Below the pieces are notes generated by a model, which saw only the letters and a program-made list of their open reading frames with translations, searched no databases and had not been told where the DNA came from. A DNA stretch of 64,000 nucleotides from Comamonas sp. SCN 67-35 (lineage in GTDB: Bacteria > Pseudomonadota > Gammaproteobacteria > Burkholderiales > Burkholderiaceae_C): assembly GCA_001725255.1 (NCBI GenBank), contig MEFV01000008.1:124001-188000 (forward strand). Direction: 5' to 3'. The first letter of the stretch is position 1; the number at the start of each line of letters is the position of its first letter. This document shows, piece after piece, positions 45,850 through 54,873 of the stretch. The translations under genes were made by a program, and so were the position numbers.

Positions 45850-46617
45850 ATGCTGCGCCTCGCCGTCCTCGTGCTGATCCTCGCCAACGTGGGCTACTAC
45901 GGCTGGAGCAATGGCCTGCTCGCGCCCTGGGGGTTCGCGCCGCACACCGAGCGCGAGCCCGAGCGCCTGAAGCAGCAGATCGCGCCGCAATCGCTGCAGA
46001 TCGTGGCGCCTGGTGGCGCGGTGAATGCCGGTCAGGCGCAGAAGCCTCCGACGCCCCCGACCGCTCCCGCCATGGCGCCCGTCGCACCCGTGCCCGTCCC
46101 CGCCGGGAGCGCCGATGCGCCAGGCAGCGCGGGCGGCACCGCCAGTGCGGGCTCCGATGGTCGCGTGCAGGCCGGCGTCTGCCTGCAGGCGGGCCCCATG
46201 AACGACGCGCGCGCCGCGGCGCTGCGCAGCGCGCTGGCCGTGCTGCCCGCCGGCAGCTGGACGCTGGACCCCGTGGAAATCTCCGGGCGCTGGATGGTCT
46301 ACATGGGGCGCTTCGCGGACGAGGAAACGGTGGCCAGGAAGCGCACCGAACTGCGCGCGCTCAAGGTGGCGTTCGACCGGCCCGGGCAGGCGTTCGAGCC
46401 CGGTCTGGCGCTGGGGCGCTTCTCCACCGAGGAGGCGGCCCAGCGCGGTCTGGCGGATCTGACCTCGAACGGCATCAAGACGGCCCGGGTGGTGCAGGAG
46501 CGGGCTGCTGAAACGCGCCACCTGCTGCGTCTGCCCGCCGCCACGAGCGCGGTGCGCTCGCAGATCGCGGGCCTCACCATCAACTGGGGCGACACGCCCC
46601 TGCAGCCCTGCAGGTAG
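45850..46617 (+). CDS. SPOR domain-containing membrane protein
   Basis: A 255-residue bitopic protein. It has a single N-terminal membrane helix (residues 3-25), then a Pro/Ala-rich periplasmic linker to about residue 95 (P-P-T-P-P, A-P-V-A-P-V-P-V-P). A C-terminal SPOR-like domain follows (G-V-C-L-Q-A-G-P-M, then W-M-V-Y-M-G-R-F and F-S-T-E-E-A-A-Q-R). SPOR domains bind denuded septal peptidoglycan, so a role at the division site is expected. It is the third gene of the SET-birA-SPOR unit and convergent with the histidine kinase gene. Confidence 0.82.
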   Translation: MLRLAVLVLILANVGYYGWSNGLLAPWGFAPHTEREPERLKQQIAPQSLQIVAPGGAVNAGQAQKPPTPPTAPAMAPVAPVPVPAGSADAPGSAGGTASAGSDGRVQAGVCLQAGPMNDARAAALRSALAVLPAGSWTLDPVEISGRWMVYMGRFADEETVARKRTELRALKVAFDRPGQAFEPGLALGRFSTEEAAQRGLADLTSNGIKTARVVQERAAETRHLLRLPAATSAVRSQIAGLTINWGDTPLQPCR

Positions 46618-46628
46618 GCCGGACCGGA

Positions 46629-48083
46629 CTATGCGATCGGCAGCCCCTGCGGCAGCGCCAGCGGAGCAAAGCGAACGGTGAAGCGCGTGCCCGGCTGCGG
46701 CGCCCCGGGTTGCAGCGCATCGACCGTGATCTGCGCGCCGTGCTGGCGGGCGATCTCGCGCACGATGGACAGACCCAGGCCCGAGCCGTCGGCCTCGTGG
46801 CCCAGCGAGCGGTAAAAGGGCTGGAAAATGAGTTCCCGTTCGGATGCGGGAATCCCCGGCCCGGAGTTTTCCACCTGCAGGAGCAGGACCTGGCCGAACG
46901 GGTCGGTGACGACGCGCGCGGTCACCACGCCCGGCTGGTTCCGGCTCGAAGGCGTGTAGTTGATCGCGTTGTCCAGCAGGTTGCGCACCAGCTCCGCGAG
47001 CAGGGTGGCGTTGCCTTCGAGCCGGGCGTGGATATCCTCGACGCTGGCGCCGTCGTAGCCCAGGTCGATGTGCTTTTCCAGGGCATGAGGCACGCTGTCG
47101 TGCACGGCCTCGATCACGATCTCGGCCAGGTTCACGTGCTCGCGCTGCAGCGTCGCGGCGCCGCCCTCGGCGCGGGCCAGCGCCAGCAGCTGGTTGACGG
47201 CGTGCGTGGCGCGCACCGAGGCCCGGCCGATCTGCAGCAGTGACTTCTTCAGCTCCTCGGTGCTGGTGCTGCCGCGCTGCGCCAGATCGGCCTGCATGCG
47301 CAGGCCCGCCAGTGGCGTCTTGAGCTGGTGCGCCGCATCGGCGAGGAAGCGCTTTTGCGTCGCGACCGAGTCGTGCAGACGATCGAGCAGGTCGTTGACC
47401 GACTCCACCAGCGGCGCCACTTCGATGGGCACGGCCTTGTTGTCCAGCGGCGAAAGATCGCCCGGTTTGCGGCGGCGGATACGCTCTTCGAGCTGGTGCA
47501 GGGGCTTGATGCCGCGCGTGAGCGCCAGCCACACGAGCAGCAGCGCCAGCGGCAGCACGAAGACCTGGGGCAGCAGCACGCCCTTGATGATCTCCGTGGC
47601 CAGCACGCTGCGCTTGTTGCGCGTCTCGGCCACCTGCACCAGCGCGGGGCGGAAATCCGCTTCCATCAGATGCACCCAGATGTAGGCGACGCGCACATCG
47701 GTGCCGTGCAGTTCGGCGTCGCGCAGGTGCACTTCGTCGCCGGAGACCACGGCGCCGGGCGGCGGCGCCGGCAGATCGCGCTCGCCCGCGAGCAGCGCGC
47801 CGCTGGGCGCAAGCACCTGAAAGTACACCACGTCCGATTCGTCGGCGCGCAGCACGCCGGTGCCGGAAGGGGTGAGGTTCACGCGCACATGGCCGTCCTG
47901 CACCGACAGCAGCTCGGCAAGCGCGTAGGCGTTGTACTCCAGCGTCCGGTCGAACGGCTTGTTCGCCAGGCCCTGTGCCACGAACCAGGTCAGCGCCAGG
48001 CTGATGGGCCACAGCAGCAGCAGCGGCGTGAGCATCCAGTCGAGGATCTCGCCGAAGAGGGAGCGCTGCTCGTGCCGCTTCAT
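46629..48083 (-). CDS. Sensor histidine kinase (TctE/QseC-like)
   Basis: A 484-residue membrane sensor kinase. Two transmembrane helices (approximately 17-39 and 168-190) flank a 130-residue periplasmic 2CSK-type sensor domain. A HAMP-like segment and the dimerisation H-box F-L-A-D-A-A-H252-Q-L-K-T-P follow. The catalytic domain has N-L-L-D-N-A-I-N-Y-T (N box), G-P-G-I-P and G-S-G-L-G-L-S-I-V. The response regulator gene lies upstream, 122 bp away. By architecture this is a TctE relative, whose family often senses tricarboxylates; the ligand here is unknown. Confidence 0.9.
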   Translation of the reverse strand: MKRHEQRSLFGEILDWMLTPLLLLWPISLALTWFVAQGLANKPFDRTLEYNAYALAELLSVQDGHVRVNLTPSGTGVLRADESDVVYFQVLAPSGALLAGERDLPAPPPGAVVSGDEVHLRDAELHGTDVRVAYIWVHLMEADFRPALVQVAETRNKRSVLATEIIKGVLLPQVFVLPLALLLVWLALTRGIKPLHQLEERIRRRKPGDLSPLDNKAVPIEVAPLVESVNDLLDRLHDSVATQKRFLADAAHQLKTPLAGLRMQADLAQRGSTSTEELKKSLLQIGRASVRATHAVNQLLALARAEGGAATLQREHVNLAEIVIEAVHDSVPHALEKHIDLGYDGASVEDIHARLEGNATLLAELVRNLLDNAINYTPSSRNQPGVVTARVVTDPFGQVLLLQVENSGPGIPASERELIFQPFYRSLGHEADGSGLGLSIVREIARQHGAQITVDALQPGAPQPGTRFTVRFAPLALPQGLPIA

Positions 48084-48205
48084 CGTGAATCCGTGCCAGG
48101 CGCGCGAGGGTGTTTCATTCAGCGAAGGGGAGGCGGCGCAGGCGGCTCATGGCCGGGCAATGGTAGCCGAGGGGCAGTCACCGGGCCGCCGCCAGGGGTG
48201 GACAT

Positions 48206-48889
48206 TCAGGCCGACGGCGAATCGATCTTCTGCAGGCAGTAGCCCAGCCCGCGCACGGTGGCGATGCGCAGCGGGCCGCGCTCGATCTTCTTGCGCAGGC
48301 GGTGCACGTAGACCTCGATGGCGTTGTTGCTCACCTCCTCGCCCCATTCGCACAGGTGCTCGACGAGCTGATCCTTGGAAACCAGGCGCCCGGCGCGCTG
48401 CAGCAGCACTTCGAGCAGGCCGAGTTCGCGCCCCGACAGTTCCACCACTTCGCCATCGATGCTCGCCATGCGGCCCACCGGGTCGTAGGTGAGCGGCCCG
48501 TGGCGCAGCACGTTGGTGGTGGTGCCCAGGCTGCGGCGCGTGAGCGCACGCACACGCGCCTCCATCTCCTGCAGCGAAAAGGGCTTGGCCATGTAGTCGT
48601 CCGCGCCCAGATCCAGGCCCTTGACCCGTTCTTCGACGCTGTCGGCCGCCGTGAGGATCAGCACCGGCAGGGGCGAGGAGCGGCTTCTGAGGCGCCTGAG
48701 CACCTCCAGCCCGTGCATGCGCGGCAGGCCCAGGTCGAGGATGAGCAGGTCGAATTCATGGTTGGTCATCAAGGCGGCATCGGCTTCGCTGCCATTGGCC
48801 ACGTGGTCCACGACCGCGCCCGCCGCGCGCAGCGAGCGCAGGAGCGCATCGGCGAGAACCTGATCGTCTTCGGCAATGAGGATGCGCAT
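48206..48889 (-). CDS. OmpR/TctD-type response regulator
   Basis: A 227-residue two-component regulator. The receiver domain has the acidic pair E7-D8-D9, phosphoacceptor Asp52 (L-I-L-D-L-G-L-P), the T-A switch residues near 83 and Lys102 region (A-K-P-F). The C-terminal winged helix shows G-P-L-T-Y-D-P-V-G-R, E-L-S-G-R-E-L-G-L-L-E and the N-A-I-E-V-Y-V-H-R-L-R-K-K-I recognition helix. The start at 48889 follows AGGAG. It is paired with the TctE-like kinase downstream on the same strand. Confidence 0.92.
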   Translation of the reverse strand: MRILIAEDDQVLADALLRSLRAAGAVVDHVANGSEADAALMTNHEFDLLILDLGLPRMHGLEVLRRLRSRSSPLPVLILTAADSVEERVKGLDLGADDYMAKPFSLQEMEARVRALTRRSLGTTTNVLRHGPLTYDPVGRMASIDGEVVELSGRELGLLEVLLQRAGRLVSKDQLVEHLCEWGEEVSNNAIEVYVHRLRKKIERGPLRIATVRGLGYCLQKIDSPSA

Positions 48890-48984
48890 GCGGCTGTCTC
48901 CTGGTATCGGCGCCCGAGATCGGCCCCCTGATCTGGGTCTGGGGTGCGCGGGGTGGTGAAATTTTAGGCGAGTCCCCGTCGGGG

Positions 48985-49473
48985 TCATTGCCCGTCGCCC
49001 GCGCCGTAAATCTCCAGCCCGAGCGTCACGACGGTGGCCACCTCCTCGCCCACTTCGGCGCGCAGCTCGGCCTGCGCCTGCGCCACGCTGGTGCGGAAGG
49101 CTTCGAGCCAGGCCAGCCCCGTGTCGGTGAAGCGCACGATGCGCGCGCGGGCGTCGTGCGCATCGGCCTCGCGCGTGACGAGGCCCCAGGCCTCGCACTG
49201 CGCCACCAGCGCGGCCATGGCCTGCTTGGTCATGCCCGCGCGATCGGCCAGGTCGGTGAGGCGATCACCCGCGAGCGACAGGTGGCGCGTGATGTGGATG
49301 TGCGCCGCCCCCACCTTCTCGCGCGCCGCCAGGTTCGACAGCGACAGCGGCACGCGCACGTCGCGCGCCATCAGCTGCAGCACGCGGGCGTCGAAACGCC
49401 GCAGCGCATGACCCAGCAGTCGTCCCAGGTGCGACTGGCGCCAGCGGTCGTCGGGGAGCTTGTCCAGTGGCAT
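48985..49473 (-). CDS. MarR family transcriptional regulator
   Basis: A 162-residue winged-helix regulator in reverse orientation to recA. Typical features are [19 protein letters not shown] (recognition helix, about residues 72-90), then [14 protein letters not shown] (wing). The ATG at 49473 is preferred; a TTG at 49500 would add nine residues. It lies in the conserved block TctDE-MarR-recA. Ligand and targets are unknown. Confidence 0.83.
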   Translation of the reverse strand: MPLDKLPDDRWRQSHLGRLLGHALRRFDARVLQLMARDVRVPLSLSNLAAREKVGAAHIHITRHLSLAGDRLTDLADRAGMTKQAMAALVAQCEAWGLVTREADAHDARARIVRFTDTGLAWLEAFRTSVAQAQAELRAEVGEEVATVVTLGLEIYGAGDGQ

Positions 49474-49534
49474 GCGTAGATTGTCAGGCAAACTGACCAA
49501 AAATTCATGGAAATTTACAGAACACCCTCTAAAC

Positions 49535-49554
49535 TACTGTTCAACCATCCAGTT
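49535..49554 (+). promoter_or_regulatory. LexA (SOS) box upstream of recA
   Basis: The 20 bp TACTGTTCAACCATCCAGTT matches the CTGT-N8-ACAG SOS box with one mismatch (CTGT-N8-CCAG) and keeps the outer TA and GT dinucleotides. It ends 16 bp upstream of the recA start codon, close to the AGGAG Shine-Dalgarno, so LexA would repress recA until DNA damage. Confidence 0.75.
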
Positions 49555-49570
49555 TTCAAAAGGAGTTTGC

Positions 49571-50644
49571 ATGGACACCGCCGTCAAGACCACCCCCGCC
49601 CAGACCGAGAAGGCCAAGGCCCTCGCGGCCGCGCTCGCGCAGATCGAAAAGCAGTTCGGCAAGGGCACCATCATGCGGCTGGGCGAGGGCGAGGCCATTG
49701 AAGACATCCAGGTCGTCTCCACCGGCTCGCTCGGCCTGGATATCGCGCTGGGCGTGGGCGGCCTGCCGCGCGGACGCGTCGTCGAGATCTACGGGCCCGA
49801 GAGTTCGGGCAAGACCACGCTCACGCTGCAGGTGATTGCCGAGATGCAGAAGCTCGGCGGCACCTGCGCCTTCATCGACGCCGAGCACGCGCTCGATACC
49901 GCCTACGCGCAAAAGCTCGGCGTCAACGTCAACGAGATCCTCATCAGCCAGCCCGACACCGGCGAGCAGGCGCTGGAGATCGTCGACAGCCTGGTGCGCT
50001 CGGGCGCGGTCGATCTCATCGTCGTGGACTCGGTTGCCGCCCTGGTGCCAAAGGCCGAGATCGAGGGCGAGATGGGCGACGCCCTGCCCGGCCTGCAGGC
50101 GCGCCTCATGAGCCAGGCGCTGCGCAAGCTCACGGCCACCATCAAGAAGACCAACTGCATGGTCATCTTCATCAACCAGATCCGCATGAAGATCGGCGTC
50201 ATGTTCGGCAGCCCCGAGACCACGACGGGCGGCAACGCGCTGAAGTTCTATGCCTCGGTGCGCCTCGATATCCGGCGCATCGGCACGATCAAGAAGGGCG
50301 ACGAAGCCATCGGCAACGAGACCCGGGTCAAGGTGGTGAAGAACAAGGTCAGCCCGCCGTTCAAGACGGCCGAATTCGACATCCTGTTCGGCGCCGGCAT
50401 CTCGCGCGAGGGCGAAGTCATCGACATGGGCGTGAACGCGCGCATCCTCGAAAAAAGCGGTGCCTGGTACGCCTACAATGGCGAGAAGATCGGCCAGGGA
50501 CGCGACAACGCGCGCGAGTTCCTGCGCGAAAACCCCGACCTCGCGCGCGAGATCGAGAACAAGGTGCGCGAATCGCTGGGCGTCTCGCTGCGGCCCGCGG
50601 CCGATGAACCCAAGGCCGCCGAAAAACCGGCCAAGGGCGAATGA
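49571..50644 (+). CDS. recA: Recombinase RecA
   Basis: A 357-residue strand-exchange ATPase that also triggers LexA cleavage. It has Walker [10 protein letters not shown] (75-83), Walker B L-I-V-V-D-S, the L1 and L2 DNA-binding loops (G-E-M-G-D and [11 protein letters not shown]) and a Lys/Ala/Glu-rich acidic tail. AGGAG precedes the ATG at 49571, and the SOS box lies just upstream. recX follows after a 59 bp gap containing a hairpin repeat, the usual arrangement in which partial termination lowers recX levels. Confidence 0.97.
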   Translation: MDTAVKTTPAQTEKAKALAAALAQIEKQFGKGTIMRLGEGEAIEDIQVVSTGSLGLDIALGVGGLPRGRVVEIYGPESSGKTTLTLQVIAEMQKLGGTCAFIDAEHALDTAYAQKLGVNVNEILISQPDTGEQALEIVDSLVRSGAVDLIVVDSVAALVPKAEIEGEMGDALPGLQARLMSQALRKLTATIKKTNCMVIFINQIRMKIGVMFGSPETTTGGNALKFYASVRLDIRRIGTIKKGDEAIGNETRVKVVKNKVSPPFKTAEFDILFGAGISREGEVIDMGVNARILEKSGAWYAYNGEKIGQGRDNAREFLRENPDLAREIENKVRESLGVSLRPAADEPKAAEKPAKGE

Positions 50645-50703
50645 TTTGATAAAAGTGGCTCAAACGCTTGCCAGACAAGCGTGAGTAGCTCACTTTTCAA
50701 TGA
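50645..50703. repeat. Copy D of ACGCTTG hairpin repeat (recA-recX gap)
   Basis: A stem ACGCTTG (50664-50670) and CAAGCGT (50676-50682) encloses the loop CCAGA. The outer arms AAAAGTGGCT and AGCTCACTTTT extend the hairpin and end in a short T-run. It fills the whole recA-recX gap and probably acts as an attenuator, giving high recA and low recX. Confidence 0.78.
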
Positions 50704-51165
50704 ATGACAGCTTCAGCCCTGAGTCTCAAGGCCCGCGCGCTGCGCCTGCTGGCCCAGCGCGAGCATTCGCGCAGTGAACTCGTCGCCAAGCTGGGTCGGC
50801 ACGTACAGGAAGGCGATGACCTTGGCGCGCTGCTCGATGCGCTGCAGGCCAAGGGGTTCATCGACGAGGCGCGCGTGGCCGAATCGGTGCTGCACCGGCG
50901 CGCGCCGCTGCTGGGCACGCAGCGTGTGCTGCAGGAACTCAGGCGCAAGGGCCTGGGCGACGACCTGGTTCAAAGGGCCGCCGCGCAGCTGACGGGCAGC
51001 GAGCTCGAGCGCGCCCGCGCCGTCTGGACCCGGCGTTTTGGCAGCGCACCCGCCGCGGACACTCCTCAGGAGCGCGCCCGGCAGATGCGCTTTCTCGCCA
51101 GCCGGGGGTTCGCCGCCGACGTGGTGCGCCGGGTGGTGCGCGGCGGTCGGTCGGACGAGCTCTGA
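50704..51165 (+). CDS. recX: RecA regulatory protein RecX
   Basis: A 153-residue modulator that binds RecA filaments and limits their growth. The three-helix RecX repeats are visible: A-L-R-L-L-A-Q-R-E-H-S-R-S-E-L (14-28), then G-F-I-D-E-A-R-V-A-E-S (51-61) and L-Q-E-L-R-R-K-G-L (76-84), and a last repeat with M-R-F-L-A-S-R-G-F. It lies directly behind recA. Confidence 0.94.
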   Translation: MTASALSLKARALRLLAQREHSRSELVAKLGRHVQEGDDLGALLDALQAKGFIDEARVAESVLHRRAPLLGTQRVLQELRRKGLGDDLVQRAAAQLTGSELERARAVWTRRFGSAPAADTPQERARQMRFLASRGFAADVVRRVVRGGRSDEL

Positions 51166-51229
51166 ACACGCGGACCAGCGGCATTTGCACAAACTTTGCC
51201 GTCCGCTCTCACGGTGTGAGCCGTGTCTT

Positions 51230-51775
51230 TCAGCGCGGCGCGGTTCCCGCACCCGCCTCCGCCAGCTCCAGCTGCATCTGCACCATGTTGACCAGCCCCT
51301 GCACCGTGGCGCGGCGCGTCTCGATCACGTAGTGCGCCACCTCCCGGTACAGCGGATCGCGCGTCTGGTAGAGCGCGCGCAGGCGCTCCTGCGGGTCGTC
51401 CACCTGCAGCAGCGGGCGTTTGTGGTCGTGGCGCAGGCGGCGCCAGATCTCGTCGGCGCTCGCGCGCAGATAGAACACCGGGGCGCAGGCGGTGCGCAGC
51501 AGCGCGCGGTTGCCCTCGCGCAGCACCGTGCCGCCGCCGGTGGAGAGCACCGCGCCCGCGCCATTGGCGGCCAGTTCGGCCAGCAGCGCGGCCTCGCGGT
51601 CGCGAAACGCGGCTTCGCCATGGGCGTCGAAGTAGTCGCGGATGCTGCAGCCCAGACGTTCTTCGAGCAGCTGATCCATGTCCACGAAGGGGCAGGCCAG
51701 GCGCCGCGCAAGATGGCGGCCCACGGTCGATTTGCCCGAACCCGGCATGCCCACCAGAGTGCAACGCATAGACAT
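51230..51775 (-). CDS. aroK: Shikimate kinase
   Basis: A 181-residue P-loop kinase that phosphorylates shikimate in the aromatic amino-acid pathway. Walker A is G-M-P-G-S-G-K-S-T (9-17). The shikimate-binding residues lie in F-V-D-M-D (31-35), F-R-D-R-E (57-61), and S-T-G-G-G-T-V (80-86), and the lid has R-P-L-L. The start at 51775 is an ATG; in-frame starts at 51796 (GTG) and 51769 (ATG) also exist. No aroB lies beside it, so it may be the second shikimate kinase of the genome. It is convergent with recX. Confidence 0.85.
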   Translation of the reverse strand: MSMRCTLVGMPGSGKSTVGRHLARRLACPFVDMDQLLEERLGCSIRDYFDAHGEAAFRDREAALLAELAANGAGAVLSTGGGTVLREGNRALLRTACAPVFYLRASADEIWRRLRHDHKRPLLQVDDPQERLRALYQTRDPLYREVAHYVIETRRATVQGLVNMVQMQLELAEAGAGTAPR

Positions 51776-51878
51776 CAGACCTTCACTCCCGTTCACCTCT
51801 CGCCACCTCTCGCCATCTCTTGCCCCGTCGGAGATCGCGAGCCTAACAGCACGCCAGCCGTCTTTTTATACTTGCGCG

Positions 51879-52331
51879 ATGTCTGAACCACACCAGGCCA
51901 GCGGCCTGCAAGGCCCCTGGCGGCGGGTGATCTACGTCACCATCTACGAAATCGTCGCCATCATCGCGTCCAGCCTGCTGTTCGTCGTGATCGGCCAGCA
52001 GCCGGGCGAATCGGGTGTGATGGCCGTGGTGGCCTCGGCCGTCGCCGTGATCTGGAACGTCAGCTTCAACAGCGCCTTCGAATGGTGGGAGGCGCGTCAG
52101 AGCGTCAAGGGCCGCTCGATCGGACGGCGCGTGGCGCATGCCATCGGCTTCGAGGGCGGGCTTGCGCTCATCCTCGTGCCGGTCATGGCGTGGTGGTTCG
52201 GCGTCACGCTCTGGCAGGCGCTCGCGATGGAGGCGGCGCTGCTGGTGTTCTTTCTCGTCTACACCTATCTCTTCAACTGGGTGTTCGACCGCTTTTTCGG
52301 GCTGCCCGCTTCGGCTCAGACGCTCGTGTGA
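51879..52331 (+). CDS. PACE family (AceI-like) multidrug efflux transporter
   Basis: A 150-residue inner-membrane protein with four helices arranged as two bacterial-transmembrane-pair domains. The conserved helix-one glutamate (Glu24 in Y-x-x-I-Y-E-I-V) and the N-x-x-F-x-x-x-F-E-W-W-E motif mark the family, which exports chlorhexidine and other biocides; polyamines are proposed natural substrates. Its last 59 bp overlap the 3' end of the convergent TetR gene. Confidence 0.88.
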   Translation: MSEPHQASGLQGPWRRVIYVTIYEIVAIIASSLLFVVIGQQPGESGVMAVVASAVAVIWNVSFNSAFEWWEARQSVKGRSIGRRVAHAIGFEGGLALILVPVMAWWFGVTLWQALAMEAALLVFFLVYTYLFNWVFDRFFGLPASAQTLV

Positions 52332-52995
52332 GCACCCCGCCGAGCAGCGCCGCCAGGCACTGCTCGATCACCTGCTGCGCGCTGTAGCTGCCCTCGGGCT
52401 GGTACCAGCGCCCGATCCAGCTCAGCGCCCCGGCGATGACGAAGGCCATGATCTTGGGGTCGCACGGCGCGATCGAGCCTTCCTGCACGCCCCGCGCCAC
52501 CAGGCGGCGAAACGCCAGGTCGATCTCGGACTTCATGCGCCTGAGCTCGGTGCGGCTGGGCTCGGGCACCTCCTCGTCGCCCACGCGGATCAGGCACATG
52601 CCGAAGGGCTGCACGACGATTTCGGCATAGACCTGCATGCACGCGCGCAGCTGGTCGAGCGCGTTGCCGCCCGCCTGGCGCGAGGCCTCGATGCCATCGA
52701 GCGTCATGCGCAGGCCCTTGTTCACGCAGGCCAGCAGGATCTCGTCCTTGTTCTTGACGTAGTAGTACAGCGTGGGCTTGGTCACGTTCAGGCTGGCGGC
52801 GATGTCGTCGAGCGAGGTGGCATGAAAGCCGCGCTCATTGAACATGCGAGCGGCCGTGGTCAGCACCGCGTTGCGCTTGGCCTCGCGCTGCTGCTCGCGC
52901 GCCGAAGGCGCGGCCCACGGAGAGACCACGGCGCGCGCGCGCCGCGCGCTGCTCGCCTTGCCGGGCTGCGCGCCCGCCTTGTGTTCAGCAGTCAT
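52273..52995 (-). CDS. TetR/AcrR family transcriptional regulator
   Basis: A 240-residue repressor. A long basic N-terminal extension (residues 1-38) precedes the helix-turn-helix (F-H-A-T-S-L-D-D-I-A-A-S-L-N-V-T-K-P-T-L-Y-Y-Y-V-K-N-K). A ligand-binding C-terminal domain of the TetR_C (fatty-acid-regulator) kind follows. It is divergent from the Liv/acyl-CoA operon, and an inverted repeat TTACTT-TC-AAGTAA lies in the shared gap. Acyl-CoA ligands are typical for such regulators, but no ligand can be read from the sequence. Confidence 0.88.
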   Translation of the reverse strand: MTAEHKAGAQPGKASSARRARAVVSPWAAPSAREQQREAKRNAVLTTAARMFNERGFHATSLDDIAASLNVTKPTLYYYVKNKDEILLACVNKGLRMTLDGIEASRQAGGNALDQLRACMQVYAEIVVQPFGMCLIRVGDEEVPEPSRTELRRMKSEIDLAFRRLVARGVQEGSIAPCDPKIMAFVIAGALSWIGRWYQPEGSYSAQQVIEQCLAALLGGVLTRASEPKRAARKSGRTPS

Positions 52996-53069
52996 GTCGC
53001 TTTCCTGACGTCGGCCTTGCCTTCATTCGGGTAAGTCCTGATGTCCACGGGGGAGATTTTGTCCAGAAT

Positions 53070-53083
53070 TTACTTTCAAGTAA
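53070..53083. promoter_or_regulatory. Candidate TetR operator TTACTTTCAAGTAA
   Basis: A perfect 6 bp-arm inverted repeat with a 2 bp centre, overlapping a second, imperfect palindrome (GTAACTAGTTTAC, 53080-53092). It lies 75 bp from the tetR start and 49 bp from the livG-like start, in the only AT-rich part of the divergent gap. This placement suits repression of both genes. Confidence 0.65.
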
Positions 53084-53131
53084 CTAGTTTACGCACGAGT
53101 AGCCAACTTCAACACGCGAACAAACCCTGAG

Positions 53132-53986
53132 ATGCACGCCGGCGCCACTTCTGACAGCCCCGCCCCCCTGCTTGAAGCGCAGGGCGTGACGCTGGCGTTC
53201 GGCGGCGTGCGCGCGCTCTCGGACGTGAGCTTCGCGGTGCGCCCGGGCTCGATCACCGCCGTGATCGGGCCCAACGGCGCGGGCAAGACCTCGCTCTTCA
53301 ACACCATCTCGGGCTTTTACCGCCCGTCGCAGGGCCGCATCACCTTCAGGGGCCAGGACATCACGCGCATTCCCGCGCCCCGGCGCGCGAAGATGGGGCT
53401 GGCGCGCAGCTTTCAGAACATCGCGCTGTTTCGCGGCATGACGGTGCTGGACAACATCAAGCTCGGCCGCCATGCGCACCTGAAGACCAACGTGTTCGAC
53501 GCGCTGCTGTACCTGGGGCGCGCGCGCCGCGAAGAGGCCGAACTGCGCCGCGATGTGGAGGAACGCATCATCGATTTCCTGGAGATCGACCACATCCGCC
53601 ACGCGCCGGTCTCGGCGCTGTCCTACGGCCTGCAAAAGCGCGTGGAGATGGCGCGGGCGCTCGCCATGCAGCCCGAAATCCTCATGCTCGACGAGCCTGT
53701 GGCCGGCATGAACCGCGAGGAGACCGAGGACATGGCGCGCTTCATCCTGGACGTGCGCGCCGAATGGGGTGTGACGGTGCTGATGGTCGAGCACGACATG
53801 GGCATGGTGATGGACCTGTCCGACCACGTGGTCGTGCTCAACTTCGGCCAGGTGATCGCGCGTGGCACGCCCGGCCAGGTGCAGGCCGACCCCGAGGTGG
53901 CGCGCGCCTACCTCGGCTCGGGCGACGTGGATGCGCTTCGGCGCAAGCTGCGCGCCGCAGGTAGCGCCCGCGCGGAGGCCGTCTGA
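53132..53986 (+). CDS. livG: Branched-chain-amino-acid-type ABC transporter ATPase (LivG)
   Basis: A 284-residue ATP-binding subunit. Walker A is G-P-N-G-A-G-K-T-S (residues 46-54); the LivG-specific F-Q-N-I-A-L-F motif, the signature L-S-Y-G-L-Q-K-R-V-E-M-A-R-A (LSYG, typical for LivG) and Walker B I-L-M-L-D-E-P follow. It heads the eight-gene cassette and ends in a 1-base overlap (TGATG) with livH. The accompanying acyl-CoA genes suggest that a hydrophobic organic acid, not an amino acid, is the cargo. Confidence 0.9.
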   Translation: MHAGATSDSPAPLLEAQGVTLAFGGVRALSDVSFAVRPGSITAVIGPNGAGKTSLFNTISGFYRPSQGRITFRGQDITRIPAPRRAKMGLARSFQNIALFRGMTVLDNIKLGRHAHLKTNVFDALLYLGRARREEAELRRDVEERIIDFLEIDHIRHAPVSALSYGLQKRVEMARALAMQPEILMLDEPVAGMNREETEDMARFILDVRAEWGVTVLMVEHDMGMVMDLSDHVVVLNFGQVIARGTPGQVQADPEVARAYLGSGDVDALRRKLRAAGSARAEAV

Positions 53987-54864
53987 TGGACTGGGGCTAC
54001 CTCTTCGAGATCGGCCTCACCGGCATCGCCAGCGGCGGCCTGTACGCGCTGGCGGGCCTGGCCTTCGTCATGGTCTACAAGGCCACGCGCGTGGTCAACC
54101 TGGCCATCGGCGAGATGCTGATGGCCGGCGCCTACCTGTTCTTCACCTTCGCCGCGATGTGGGCGCTGCCGCTGTGGCTGGCGATTGCCGCGGCGGTGCT
54201 CGCGAGCGGCGTGCTGGGCGCGGTGATCGAGCGCAGCATGATCCGCCCGCTGCTGGGCGAGCCGCCGATCTCGGCCTTCATGGTCACGATAGGCCTGGGC
54301 TCGGTGCTCGTGGGCCTGGTGGAGATGATCTGGTCGGCCGACCAGAAGCGCCTGCCGGATTTCATGCCGACCCAGGCGATCATGATCGGCGACGCCTTCC
54401 TCGCGCCCAAGGTGTTCTGGGGCGCGGTCATCGCGGCGGTCTTCATCGCGGCGGTGCTGCTGGTGTTTCGCTTCTGGCGCGGCGGCGTGGCCCTGCGCGC
54501 CACCGCGAGCGACCAGGCCGCGGCCTATGCGGTGGGCATCAACGTGCCGCGCGTGTTCTCGCTCTCGTGGGTGGTGTCCGCCATGCTCGCGGCGGTCTCG
54601 GGGATCATCGTCGGCTCGATCGGCGGCATCTCCTCATCCATGGGCGTGTTCGGCCTCACGGTGCTGGTGGTGGTGATCGTGGGCGGGCTGGACAGCGTGC
54701 TCGGCGCGCTGGTGGCGGGCCTCCTGATGGGGCTGGTGGAGGGGCTCGCGGGCGCCTACCTGGGCGGCGAATACAAGCTGCTTGCCACCTTCATCGTGCT
54801 CGTCACCATCCTGATGGTGCGGCCCTACGGGCTGTTCGGCACGCACGAGATCGAAAGGCTGTAG
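53986..54864 (+). CDS. livH: ABC transporter permease LivH
   Basis: A 292-residue permease with eight or so helices. Family pieces are visible: the G-L-T-G-I-A-S-G-G-L-Y-A-L-A-G-L-A start, V-V-N-L-A-I-G-E-M-L-M-A-G-A-Y near residue 33, the R-A-T-A-S-D-Q-A-A-A-Y-A-V-G-I EAA-loop near residue 170, and G-G-L-D-S-V-L-G-A-L-V-A-G near residue 230. The start codon shares one base with the livG stop codon, and livM follows after 9 bp. Confidence 0.9.
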   Translation: MDWGYLFEIGLTGIASGGLYALAGLAFVMVYKATRVVNLAIGEMLMAGAYLFFTFAAMWALPLWLAIAAAVLASGVLGAVIERSMIRPLLGEPPISAFMVTIGLGSVLVGLVEMIWSADQKRLPDFMPTQAIMIGDAFLAPKVFWGAVIAAVFIAAVLLVFRFWRGGVALRATASDQAAAYAVGINVPRVFSLSWVVSAMLAAVSGIIVGSIGGISSSMGVFGLTVLVVVIVGGLDSVLGALVAGLLMGLVEGLAGAYLGGEYKLLATFIVLVTILMVRPYGLFGTHEIERL

Positions 54865-54873
54865 GCCAGAGCC